Assembly (NCBI GenBank): GCA_964653195.1
Contig: CAZZCX010000015.1
Span: 1-29,731 of the forward strand
Direction of reading: 5' to 3'
From: CAYMDS01 sp964653195
GTDB lineage: Bacteria > Patescibacteriota > Microgenomatia > Levybacterales > UBA12049
DNA length: 29,731 nt
Under the pieces are notes generated by a model, which ran no database searches, was not told the DNA's origin, and saw only the letters and a program-made list of their open reading frames with translations. The position numbers were made by a program, and so were the translations under genes. Below are positions 7,136-14,910 of the stretch, piece after piece (positions within the stretch are counted from its first letter, which is position 1; the number at the start of each line of letters is the position of its first letter).

Positions 7136-9175
7136 CTAAGGTACCGGAGTTGGAGCAGGACAAGATGACCAAGGATACTGTCTCGGCTTACATACTTGAA
7201 CAACTTGCCCGTTATCTTTCAAAGCTGAACTTCGTAATTTATAAACATCCCCTTCCTCCCTAACTAAATAAGCGTATCTCAATTCGTCATTCATTTTAAT
7301 CACTTTATATGATACTATTGGATTCTGATTATTTATATTAGTTCCGCATTTTCCATTACCTGTGTTGGGACCTGAATTTGTGCAAGTATTAAAGATATTA
7401 GAGGAATTCAGCCAGTGACTATAAATACCTAATTGCCTTTGGTATACTCTCCCCCCCCTGACCAAACTTTGTACTCTATTTCCATCTTGGTCTACATAAC
7501 TATTAAACGACGTTATCGTATTATTTTGACCTGAAATTATTCCAACATTATCTAACCCTGTTGCAGGACCTGCCCAAAGCGTATTCCAGTTTCTATTTCT
7601 AACCTGTCTGTAAAATATTTTTGTGTCTGTACCATAATTGCGCAATAAATGCTGTTCGATAACTTCTGTTCCGTTATCCCTGAATATATGCGAATTGAAA
7701 TCTATTATTTTATAATTATTACAATCAACAGCGTTTTCTTCTGTTACTGAATCGGTTGTATTATTTTTACATCCGACTATGTTCACTTTACCTGATTCTG
7801 TTACATGCGTAAAGCCAATACCCCACCAGTCATTCTGGCTTACCGGTCTTTCACGATAGAAAACTTTTCCGCCTTTAATTGCATGCAGCTCAAATTTATT
7901 TAAATCCGCCGATAAATGAGCATTAAGACCTGTAAGCTTAGCACCAGTTCCAAGAATGCTATCCCATCCTATATTAAAATCTGAATCATGTGCAGGGCTC
8001 CATGAATATCCCTGCGGATTCCATTGTGTGGCGCAAAACATTAATATCGGAGTGGAAGCACAATCATTATCATTTGTACATCTTTCACCGCAGCTTAAAC
8101 CTGATAGAGGTTGACTTGTAGGAGTAAGGGTTGCGGCTGGACAATTAGTTTCCTTAAAATCAAATGACTTAGTATACCTCGTACTTGAGACGAAATTATC
8201 CGAGAAATAATCGTCAGTCATTTCCTGAAATCTATATGTTTTACGGATAGGACCTTGCCCGAAAAGCTTCTGATCATCCGGAATACTACTTCCATCGCCT
8301 ACTTTTCCACTATAAGTACAATTGACATGCTGACAGGTAATTTCCAAAGCATCATAAGGCTGTATTTGACTCCCTGCAATTTGGCTGGAAAAAAATTTAT
8401 TTACATCTGTATCATTTGCTGGATTTTGCTTCAAAACGTCAGCGCCTATCAAAACTGTTCCCTGCATAAATTGAACATCATTGAGGTTTTGAATATTTTT
8501 AGCAATTCTGAATCTGCCATTATTATTTGTCGATGTCGTAACTCCCCAAGCTTTCGCTTTCACGCCTGCCACCGGCTCTCCTGCACAGTTAAGAACTCTA
8601 CCTTCTATTCTTGCCATCGGTGGTTCTTCTCCATTTCCACAGACATTATCATTCCAACATACTCTATCCTGAGTACACTGATACCCTGAAGTACATGGAT
8701 TATTTTCGTCGCAACTATCACCGCATCTATTTCCAGGATCAATACTAGGTCTTGGTGTCGTCGTTAAGCTAGCTATACAAGAATTTAAGTCACCAGGCTG
8801 AGTTCCTCCGATACAAGCATTACCTATAAATTGACAACCAGTATAATCTCTATGTGAATGGTCATCTTCACAATTCCAATTCTCTGGATTAAAATTCTCA
8901 TGAGTATAAACATCAAAATTATCAACTGTTTCTCTTTGCTCAGAATCACATGTTTCATTTCTAAAAGTAGTTTTTGTACATTTCCAATGCCAAACTAAAT
9001 TATTATCACCATCTCCTACCCAATCAGCTCTAGTATTTGTTGTTGTTTGTTGCTGCACAAGGTAAACAGTTCCCATAAAGCCGGTAAATAGAATTAATAA
9101 GACACCAAATATCAGTAAAAATTTCTTTTTTAAGAGGAATGAGGGTTGTCTGTGAGCCTCGAGATGCGAAGTCAT
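7136..9175 (-). CDS. Large secreted/anchored Cys-rich protein with propeller-like repeats
   Basis: The 679 residues start with a basic N-terminus and a hydrophobic segment (about 17-41), then TTTNTRA, which suggests export with a signal anchor. The order of regions is: a Cys-rich part (60-135); a Cys-knot-like motif RCGDSCDENNPC...CG (150-180); a carboxypeptidase-regulatory/CNA-B-like beta-sandwich (ARIEGRVLNCAGEPVAGVKA, from 188 to about 230); a second Cys motif (CGERCTNDNDC, 362-372); and about four repeats of 50-60 residues (about 405-650) of the pattern FNSxxxxxG...RGGxVYxR...W, which look like beta-propeller blades. The C-terminus is short (APTPVP) with no sorting signal. The binding target is unknown. 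The coding strand contains a G8 run (7451-7458). The start lies just downstream of an 18-bp palindrome overlapping its promoter. Confidence 0.8.
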   Translation of the reverse strand: MTSHLEAHRQPSFLLKKKFLLIFGVLLILFTGFMGTVYLVQQQTTTNTRADWVGDGDNNLVWHWKCTKTTFRNETCDSEQRETVDNFDVYTHENFNPENWNCEDDHSHRDYTGCQFIGNACIGGTQPGDLNSCIASLTTTPRPSIDPGNRCGDSCDENNPCTSGYQCTQDRVCWNDNVCGNGEEPPMARIEGRVLNCAGEPVAGVKAKAWGVTTSTNNNGRFRIAKNIQNLNDVQFMQGTVLIGADVLKQNPANDTDVNKFFSSQIAGSQIQPYDALEITCQHVNCTYSGKVGDGSSIPDDQKLFGQGPIRKTYRFQEMTDDYFSDNFVSSTRYTKSFDFKETNCPAATLTPTSQPLSGLSCGERCTNDNDCASTPILMFCATQWNPQGYSWSPAHDSDFNIGWDSILGTGAKLTGLNAHLSADLNKFELHAIKGGKVFYRERPVSQNDWWGIGFTHVTESGKVNIVGCKNNTTDSVTEENAVDCNNYKIIDFNSHIFRDNGTEVIEQHLLRNYGTDTKIFYRQVRNRNWNTLWAGPATGLDNVGIISGQNNTITSFNSYVDQDGNRVQSLVRGGRVYQRQLGIYSHWLNSSNIFNTCTNSGPNTGNGKCGTNINNQNPIVSYKVIKMNDELRYAYLVREEGDVYKLRSSALKDNGQVVQVCKPRQYPWSSCPAPTPVP

Positions 9176-9182
9176 ATATTAA

Positions 9183-9221
9183 GCTTATCTTAAGATAAGC
9201 ACATCCATAATTACGTGTCAA
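9183..9221 (-). promoter_or_regulatory. Promoter with an overlapping 18-bp perfect palindrome
   Basis: GCTTATCTTAAGATAAGC (9183-9200) is a perfect palindrome whose nearer end lies 7 nt before the ATG of the Cys-rich protein. A consensus TTGACA (minus strand, 9216-9221) lies 18 bp from TATCTT (9192-9197), which falls inside the palindrome. A dimeric repressor bound there would cover the -10 region. Confidence 0.55.
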
Positions 9222-9246
9222 TATATCAAATTATCTCAACAAATAT

Positions 9247-9801
9247 TTATTTAATTAACTTTTTTAACATCCGGAAATCTTCTTCAATTATAGTTTTGAG
9301 AGAAGGGAATCTTATTCCCGCAGCAGGATGAAGAGTAAGAAAATATCTTTTTCCATCACGCTCGATTACCTCACCATGTCGCAACTTTACTGGAATCATT
9401 TCGTTCAATACACTTCTTATAGCGACATTTCCCATAAGAACAATTAATTGAGGATTTATAATATCGAGTTGTTTCATAAGGTGTAACCTTCCATGATTTA
9501 TCTCAGACGGACGCGGAGTACCATGAACTGGCAGGTATTTCACAGGACTTGTGATAAATACATCTTTTATATCATCAAGATTTAAGTAATTTCTTATCAT
9601 CTTTCGAAGAAACTGACCCGATCTTCCGATAAAAGGCTTTCCGCTCTTCGCTTCATTTTTTCCCGGTGCTTCTCCGATAAATACTATTTTCGCATCGGGA
9701 TTCCCCTCCCCTGGCACCGCTATCCCGACTTTGTTCACTTTACACTCCTCACACTCTTCTATTTCTTTGGCAATTTCATTTAAAGCTTTTTGTTTATCCA
9801 T
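9247..9801 (-). CDS. Family-4-like uracil-DNA glycosylase missing two Fe-S cysteines
   Basis: The 184 residues match the type 4/5 uracil-DNA glycosylase family, which removes uracil from DNA to start base excision repair. Visible are the first active-site motif GEAPGKNEA (43-51), the loop GKPFIGRSGQ (54-63), and the late HPAAGIR motif (158-164). Family 4 enzymes normally bind [4Fe-4S] with four cysteines. Only C17 and C20 are present; the third position reads Y89 (VKYLP for VKCRP), and the fourth, expected near residues 103-105, reads NHGR. A typical family C-terminal extent is kept. It is transcribed alone, towards the Cys-rich protein gene, and divergently from the PRPP synthetase gene. Confidence 0.85.
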   Translation of the reverse strand: MDKQKALNEIAKEIEECEECKVNKVGIAVPGEGNPDAKIVFIGEAPGKNEAKSGKPFIGRSGQFLRKMIRNYLNLDDIKDVFITSPVKYLPVHGTPRPSEINHGRLHLMKQLDIINPQLIVLMGNVAIRSVLNEMIPVKLRHGEVIERDGKRYFLTLHPAAGIRFPSLKTIIEEDFRMLKKLIK

Positions 9802-9849
9802 AATTATGATTCTTAAATACTATCACAAAGTTCCGTTTATTTAATGTAC

Positions 9850-9877
9850 TTTACTTTAAAATTTAAATGGATATAAT
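9850..9877 (+). promoter_or_regulatory. Promoter of the PRPP synthetase gene
   Basis: TTTACT (9850-9855) and a perfect TATAAT (9872-9877) are separated by 16 bp. The predicted start is near 9884, giving a leader of under 20 nt without an SD. Confidence 0.55.
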
Positions 9878-9901
9878 GTTTTCATTATTAAATAGACCTA
9901 A

Positions 9902-11077
9902 ATGACTAGACCTATTGATGGTGATCCATATCCTCTTCCTGTAACACAAAGGGAATTATATAATGCTTTTTCTAATTTTGATTTTGATCCTACAACATTT
10001 GAATTATTCTCAGGTCAAGGTAATATAGATTTAGCAGAAAAAGTGGCAGGACTTGTCAATAAGACTAATCACGTATCTGCTAGCGCATTTGGCGATGGAG
10101 AAATTCATCCACAAGTTACTCATAATACATTTCAGAGACGTGCTTTTGTGATCAATTCCATGTATCCAAACCCAAATGATCGACTTGTTGAAACACAACT
10201 ACTCGCTTCTGCGTTACGTGATAGCGGAGCTACTAGAGTAATTGCTTTAGTTCCATATTTAGCTTATGCACGAAGTGACAGACGTGATCTTTCAGGTTCT
10301 ACAGCTGGTGCAAAAGTTGCATTAAGAGGATTAGAAGTTAATGGTGTTACTGATTTAGAAGTATTAGATCCACATGACGAACGTGTATTAGAAATAACAG
10401 GAAACCGAACTCATGCTTTATATACTAGTAAAGCTTTAATACCACGAATCGCTAGAAATGAGTTTCCAAACGGAGCTACTTTAGAAGACGATGCAGCTTC
10501 ACCCGATATTGGAGGATCAAGAAGAGCTCGACTATGGGCATCTCAATTAGGCATATCAAATCTTATTTTTATGCATAAGGTAAGGGATACAAATCTACAT
10601 GATAGGACTAAAACACTTGGAATGACAGGGGTTCCAGGTACAGGCACAAAAGTATTGGTAGATGATCTAATAGCAACTGGTGGAACGTCTTTTGATGGAT
10701 CTAGAATGTTAAAAGTAGATAGAAGTGATAGCTCTACAGTTCAATCTTCTAATTTAGTATACGAAACTGCTGACCGCTTAAAACAGAAAGGGCAAAGAAG
10801 AGTAGTTGTCGCTGCAGCACATGGATTATTTATCCCAGACCCTAATCATGGCGGATTAACACTGCCCGAAAGAATGGTATATGATCCAGATAATTGCCCA
10901 ATAGATAAATTGTATATAACGGACTCAATAGCACCAGTGCCAATATTTGAAGAAAACGAGTGGTTAAAAGATAGAACAGAAATAGTCTCCTGTGCACCAA
11001 TTTTAGCTGTAGCAATTATGTGCTATCTAACTGGAAGTGATATAGATGAAAGACTGAACTTTAAAGTGCGTAAATAA
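9902..11077 (+). CDS. prs: Ribose-phosphate pyrophosphokinase (PRPP synthetase), long divergent form
   Basis: The enzyme makes PRPP from ribose 5-phosphate and ATP for nucleotide synthesis. Motifs appear in family order: the N-terminal FELFSGQGNIDLAEKV; the ATP-binding loop YLAYARSDRRD (119-129; family YFGYARQDRKD); LDPHDER (155-161; family DLHADQ); SPDIGG (200-205); the catalytic loop start HKVRDT (225-230); and the PRPP loop VDDLIATGGT (253-262; family DDMIDTGGT). At 391 aa it is about 75 residues longer than usual. Extra material follows the PRPP loop (about 266-285) and lies in the C-terminal domain (315-355). It is monocistronic with its own promoter, and its codons are AT-rich like its neighbours. 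Confidence 0.85.
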   Translation: MTRPIDGDPYPLPVTQRELYNAFSNFDFDPTTFELFSGQGNIDLAEKVAGLVNKTNHVSASAFGDGEIHPQVTHNTFQRRAFVINSMYPNPNDRLVETQLLASALRDSGATRVIALVPYLAYARSDRRDLSGSTAGAKVALRGLEVNGVTDLEVLDPHDERVLEITGNRTHALYTSKALIPRIARNEFPNGATLEDDAASPDIGGSRRARLWASQLGISNLIFMHKVRDTNLHDRTKTLGMTGVPGTGTKVLVDDLIATGGTSFDGSRMLKVDRSDSSTVQSSNLVYETADRLKQKGQRRVVVAAAHGLFIPDPNHGGLTLPERMVYDPDNCPIDKLYITDSIAPVPIFEENEWLKDRTEIVSCAPILAVAIMCYLTGSDIDERLNFKVRK

Positions 11078-11268
11078 CTTTAACGCTTCCATGAAATGAA
11101 AATTAATTATATCGCACAACCGGGGAGTGAGATTACTTGCTCTGTCAGCATCTACTAAATAGTATCACACAACCTAAAGGTGAAGGCTTTTATAGTAACC
11201 TTTTAAAATACAATTCCCAAACTAACTAAAACACTCCTTCGCTCTTTGAGTTACGGAATAGCAAGCAT

Positions 11269-11805
11269 TTACACTTTTGGTAACTTTTTCATTAATTCAA
11301 AAAGCACTATCCCTAATGAAACCATAACATTCATCGATTTATTCACTCCCCACATCGGAATTTCGGCGATATAATCTGATGCCTCCATAGCGTCACTTGA
11401 CACTCCGTCTGTTTCATGACCTACTATTAAAGCGACGGGAAAAGTATATGGAATATCTGTATACGGAACACTCTTCTCACTCTGCTCAATAGAGACAATT
11501 TTAATATCTTGAATCTTGCTTCTTAAATCTTGAATCGCCTGTTTTGCTGATTCTTTATATTCCCAACTCACCCACTCTGTCGTATTGACTGATGCTTTTT
11601 TTATTCTTGTGTGAGGTGGTGTTTCACTACCGCCACATAGTATCACACGCTCAGCAGCTACAGCATCTGCTAGACGAAAAATAGCACCTATATTATACGT
11701 ATCAAGCACGCTATCTAAGATAATATATACAGGATTTCTTTTTATAGATCGTTTTAACTCCTCGGGAGCTGTTGTAGTCCTTAATTGTTTGGCGTTCAAT
11801 TTCAC
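11269..11805 (-). CDS. TrmH/SpoU-family RNA 2'-O-ribose methyltransferase
   Basis: The 178 residues cover the SPOUT (trefoil-knot) catalytic domain only. Motif 1 is LDTYNIGAIFRLAD (34-47, with N38 and R44), motif 2 LIVGHETDGVS (126-136), and motif 3 IPMWGVNKSMNVMVS (149-163). The last normally reads SLNV, with a Ser-Asn pair near the methyl donor, and here it reads SMNV. There is no N-terminal RNA-binding L30e-like domain, so the target RNA (tRNA G18-type or rRNA) cannot be named. It ends the minus-strand pair with the DUF5667-like gene, which it follows by 17 nt. The preceding 190 bp (11078-11268) hold no recognisable feature. Confidence 0.88.
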   Translation of the reverse strand: MKLNAKQLRTTTAPEELKRSIKRNPVYIILDSVLDTYNIGAIFRLADAVAAERVILCGGSETPPHTRIKKASVNTTEWVSWEYKESAKQAIQDLRSKIQDIKIVSIEQSEKSVPYTDIPYTFPVALIVGHETDGVSSDAMEASDYIAEIPMWGVNKSMNVMVSLGIVLFELMKKLPKV

Positions 11806-11822
11806 ACATCCATTATACTACT

Positions 11823-12842
11823 TTAGAAATTTAAAGGGGTTCTTGTAGGCTCAAACATTTCTTGCTGTGCTTGTTTTGTAGCTTCAAATCTCCTGGCAGT
11901 AATTTGAGCAGCTTGAACTGTTTCTCTTGCCTGCTCTATTGTTTCTTGCCTTAAAACGTATAGTTTTTCCTGTCTTTTTTTCTCATTAATGAGTTTAAGT
12001 TCTTCCTGTTTTCTTAGAGCATCGTTTTTGTTTTCGATAGCAAGTTTTAATGCTACAACACGATTATCTTGATCCTTAGCTGCAGCTACACTCGCAAGTC
12101 TTGTTAGGACATTAATAGAATTTGAGAGGCCTGTTGCTGAATCTTCAGTTTCTGTAACTGACTCTTCAAGCTCTTCCTCCATAGTTTCTTTAATCTCCCT
12201 AACTAATTCATCCTCAGACAGTTCATCTTCTATTTCCAGCTTCGCAAGCTTCAAATCCTCTTTGGCTGCCTTTATCTGTAACTTCAAAGCACCAGTTGAT
12301 TGGTCAGATATAACGTCAAGAAATTTCCTCTGCTCCTTAAGACTGACATTTAATGACGTCGCTAACCTTTTAACATCTTTACCTTCTGATGCTGCTAGTT
12401 TTAGTAAATTTGCTGATTTTGCCTGTTCAGATGAAAGTTCACTCAGGACTCGCGCTATAGCTTGTTTATTATTTTTCGCCATCATAATTCTAAGCTCAGC
12501 AAGTCGTTCACGTGCGATCAAATCATGTAATTCTGCCTTCTTTCCTGGATCAGAAATTAGAAATAGTTTAATGTTTTGAATAGATTTATCTAAGAAATAT
12601 AAGGGGCTGTCAGGGAGTAATATCCCAGGACCTGCAGCAATTGTAGGTACAGTTATATCAGAAGCTTGAACTGAATCTCCCAATACTTCCTTTTTATATT
12701 CATGTGCAGATACAGAAGGAATAATTGAAAGAAATAATATAACTACAAGTATTAAAACTCTTACTCTCATATATTCATTATTTAATAGTCCCATAGCTTT
12801 GTCAAGAAAAACAATATATTTTACTTTCTTATTAAACTCCAT
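11823..12842 (-). CDS. Secreted DUF5667-like coiled-coil protein
   Basis: The 339-aa protein has an unusually long N-terminus (1-24), then a signal-like segment MRVRVLILVVILFLSIIPSVSA (25-46). The motif GILLPDSPLYFLDKSIQNIK followed by DPGKKAELHDLIARERLAEL is the hallmark of the DUF5667 domain found in secreted CPR proteins. The rest (130-339) is helical, charged and probably coiled coil, with an acidic block DELSEDELVREIKETMEEELEE. Function is unknown. I keep the upstream ATG at 12842 because GGAGGGA (12851-12857) lies 8 nt before it; starting at M25 (12770) would give a textbook signal peptide but has no SD. Confidence 0.7.
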   Translation of the reverse strand: MEFNKKVKYIVFLDKAMGLLNNEYMRVRVLILVVILFLSIIPSVSAHEYKKEVLGDSVQASDITVPTIAAGPGILLPDSPLYFLDKSIQNIKLFLISDPGKKAELHDLIARERLAELRIMMAKNNKQAIARVLSELSSEQAKSANLLKLAASEGKDVKRLATSLNVSLKEQRKFLDVISDQSTGALKLQIKAAKEDLKLAKLEIEDELSEDELVREIKETMEEELEESVTETEDSATGLSNSINVLTRLASVAAAKDQDNRVVALKLAIENKNDALRKQEELKLINEKKRQEKLYVLRQETIEQARETVQAAQITARRFEATKQAQQEMFEPTRTPLNF

Positions 12843-12862
12843 AATAATTTTCCCTCCAACGC

Positions 12863-12892
12863 TTGCGCTAGTATGGCGGTAAGTTTTATACT
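12863..12892 (+). promoter_or_regulatory. Promoter of the 12900 gene (leaderless arrangement)
   Basis: TTGCGC (12863-12868) and TATACT (12887-12892) have an 18-bp spacer. The predicted transcription start falls at or next to the ATG at 12900, which favours this start over the one at 12873, since that lies upstream of the -10 box. Confidence 0.45.
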
Positions 12893-12899
12893 AAATTAT

Positions 12900-13325
12900 A
12901 TGGATACTCCTAAATCATCAATTAATGAACCAATTCTGGATCCATCACATGAACTACCGCCTCCACATGATATGGAGCTCACGCCTCCACATGATATGCT
13001 TTTAAAACCTCATATAACTCATAGACATACTTGGCTTCATTGGCTTCCTGCGCTTTTTGGTTTATTTTTGGGAATATTTATAGGCATGTTTATAACTCAA
13101 ACAGCGCCTGAGAATCGTGACCAAATCAATAGATACTTCGTTGTCACTCCTTCTCCTTTCCCATCAATTACACCCACTATCTCAACTGTACCTTCTGTTA
13201 CAATTTCCGTAACAGAGCCTGTCGTTTATTGCCCAGCTGATATAAAACAATGCCCTGATGGAACATTTGTCATACGAGATGGACCTTCTTGTGAGTTTCT
13301 TCCCTGCGTAAAAAGTCAAAATTAA
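12900..13325 (+). CDS. Membrane-anchored small protein with a C-terminal Cys motif
   Basis: From the ATG at 12900 the protein has 141 residues (150 if started at 12873). A Pro/His-rich cytoplasmic N-terminus contains a duplicated PPHDM motif. One membrane segment (LHWLPALFGLFLGIFIGMFI, about residues 47-66 in this frame) and a Ser/Thr/Pro linker follow. The C-terminal domain reads VYCPADIKQCPDGTFVIRDG then SCEFLPC, a four-cysteine pattern recurring in secreted CPR proteins and probably forming two disulfides. Function is unknown; a surface display or adhesion role would be a guess. Its stop overlaps the convergent sensor kinase gene by 4 bp. Confidence 0.7.
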   Translation: MDTPKSSINEPILDPSHELPPPHDMELTPPHDMLLKPHITHRHTWLHWLPALFGLFLGIFIGMFITQTAPENRDQINRYFVVTPSPFPSITPTISTVPSVTISVTEPVVYCPADIKQCPDGTFVIRDGPSCEFLPCVKSQN

Positions 13326-14806
13326 GCTTTCGGCCTATCACTACGCGGTAAACTGATGTAGACATTTGTACCTTCGCTCATTTTTGAAGTCACCCAGATT
13401 CTTCCGGAGTGTGCTTCGATTATAATTTTGCTTAAATATAAACTAAGCCCAATACCTTCATAATCGTAAGTATAAATATCTGTACCTCGATGAAATCGGG
13501 CAAATATATCGTGCAGATTTTCAGGAGTCAGACCGATTCCAGTATCGCTTATACATAAAATAACTTCATTATTCAAAGCAGTAAGATCTACAGTAACTAC
13601 ACCGTTATCTTTATTAAACTTGATAGAATTATCAATTATATTTGTAATAGCCTGAGTTATCTTAATCTTATCCAAAGGTATGAACACTTTTTCATTTGAA
13701 AAATTTAAACTGAAATTGATTTGTTTCTCTGATGCCTTCGATTTATAATTATCTATAATAGTTTTTAAAATCTGTACGATGTCTTCTTCAACTTTTTTCA
13801 GGGGCTTATCGCTATCTTCAAGTGACACGATATTTAGAAGTGACTCGGTAATGGAATTAAGTTTTTCAACAGATTTTTCTATATGACTTATGACTTCACC
13901 TTCCTCTGCATCCAGTTTTTTCTCTTTAAGTGTCGGCAAATAACCTTTAATAATAGTTAAGGGGGTACGTAAGTTATGTGAAGCAATTGTTATAAATTCA
14001 TCTTTTAGTTTTTCTGTTCTTTGTAGTTTATATATATTATTTTTAAGCTTCGTAGTCATGAGATTCAGTGAAACTGCCAAATCCGAAAGCTCATCATTTG
14101 TGTGAACTGCGATATTCTTATTCAAATCACCATTACTGATTACCCTTGCAGCTTCAGTAATTTTGCTCAGAGGAGAAAGTAAAAACCGATTTACAAGATA
14201 TGTTAAAGATAATAATGCCAATAAGAAAATTACAATGTTCAATGCAATGGTAGTAAAAATTGCCTGCCTGATACTCGAATTAATTGCATCATATGAAATA
14301 AAATAACGGAATGAAAATGGCCGACTGCCAAAATTATCTGAATAAGGTACGATGATTTCTATAACATCACCTTGTTCGTTTTTAATTTCTGAAGTTTTGT
14401 TACTCACGATCGCTTGCATAAGATTTTCATCTACAACTTTAAAATCACTTTGTCCTTGATTAAAATCTTCTTTATGCTTAGAGTCATAGAGTAAATCGCC
14501 CTTAACCGAAAGTATTTGAAATGAAGAAATTGACTTATTTAATTTTAGAATCTCCCTAAAAATATCATTTAATTTTAAAACTCCAGAATTATTATATAAA
14601 CTATAAGCATCACCCAATGGTTTAGTCGCTAGCTGAGTGAATGTTTTTGAACTATCAAAAAGAGATTCTTTTTGAAAATTTGTTGCTTGGATCATTCGCG
14701 TAATCGAAGCAAAGGTGAAGAAAGATAATAATATAAACGAAGTGATGAGAGAAAACTTGAATCGTAAACTGTGTCTTCTGGGTTTTAACATATCAAAAAT
14801 AAACAA
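13322..14806 (-). CDS. Sensor histidine kinase (TM-Cache-like-TM-HAMP-HisKA-HATPase)
   Basis: The 494 residues show a first membrane segment (about 17-37), an extracytoplasmic sensor region of about 140 residues that may be Cache-like, a second membrane segment (about 182-208), and a HAMP linker (206-260). The phospho-acceptor H277 lies in FITIASHNLRTPLTIIKGY. The ATP-binding domain has the N box NIIDNSIKFN (389-398), G1 box DTGIG (421-425), F-box region FARFHRG (435-441) and G2 box GIGLSLYLSK (451-460). The conserved HELRTP reads HNLRTP, as in some active kinases. No response regulator lies next to it. The only receiver nearby is the single-domain protein at 22502, which could be its partner. 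Confidence 0.93.
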   Translation of the reverse strand: MFIFDMLKPRRHSLRFKFSLITSFILLSFFTFASITRMIQATNFQKESLFDSSKTFTQLATKPLGDAYSLYNNSGVLKLNDIFREILKLNKSISSFQILSVKGDLLYDSKHKEDFNQGQSDFKVVDENLMQAIVSNKTSEIKNEQGDVIEIIVPYSDNFGSRPFSFRYFISYDAINSSIRQAIFTTIALNIVIFLLALLSLTYLVNRFLLSPLSKITEAARVISNGDLNKNIAVHTNDELSDLAVSLNLMTTKLKNNIYKLQRTEKLKDEFITIASHNLRTPLTIIKGYLPTLKEKKLDAEEGEVISHIEKSVEKLNSITESLLNIVSLEDSDKPLKKVEEDIVQILKTIIDNYKSKASEKQINFSLNFSNEKVFIPLDKIKITQAITNIIDNSIKFNKDNGVVTVDLTALNNEVILCISDTGIGLTPENLHDIFARFHRGTDIYTYDYEGIGLSLYLSKIIIEAHSGRIWVTSKMSEGTNVYISLPRSDRPKA

Positions 14807-14910
14807 AAACTTTACTCAATCGTAACAACTTGATAATCAAATTGTCAATTTAATAATATAAACTGACTTATAGCAATGTAGAATAAATGTAAGTTAGAAT
14901 GAGAATTCTA

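Noticed and set aside
8255..8689. 144-codon plus-strand ORF
   Set aside because: It is antisense to the well-supported Cys-rich protein; its Cys/Ile/Ser-rich composition is a complement artefact.
11078..11268. Two similar stretches (ATCGCACAACC and ATCACACAACC) in the intergenic gap
   Set aside because: They are short and imperfect, with no hairpin or spacing that suggests a site.
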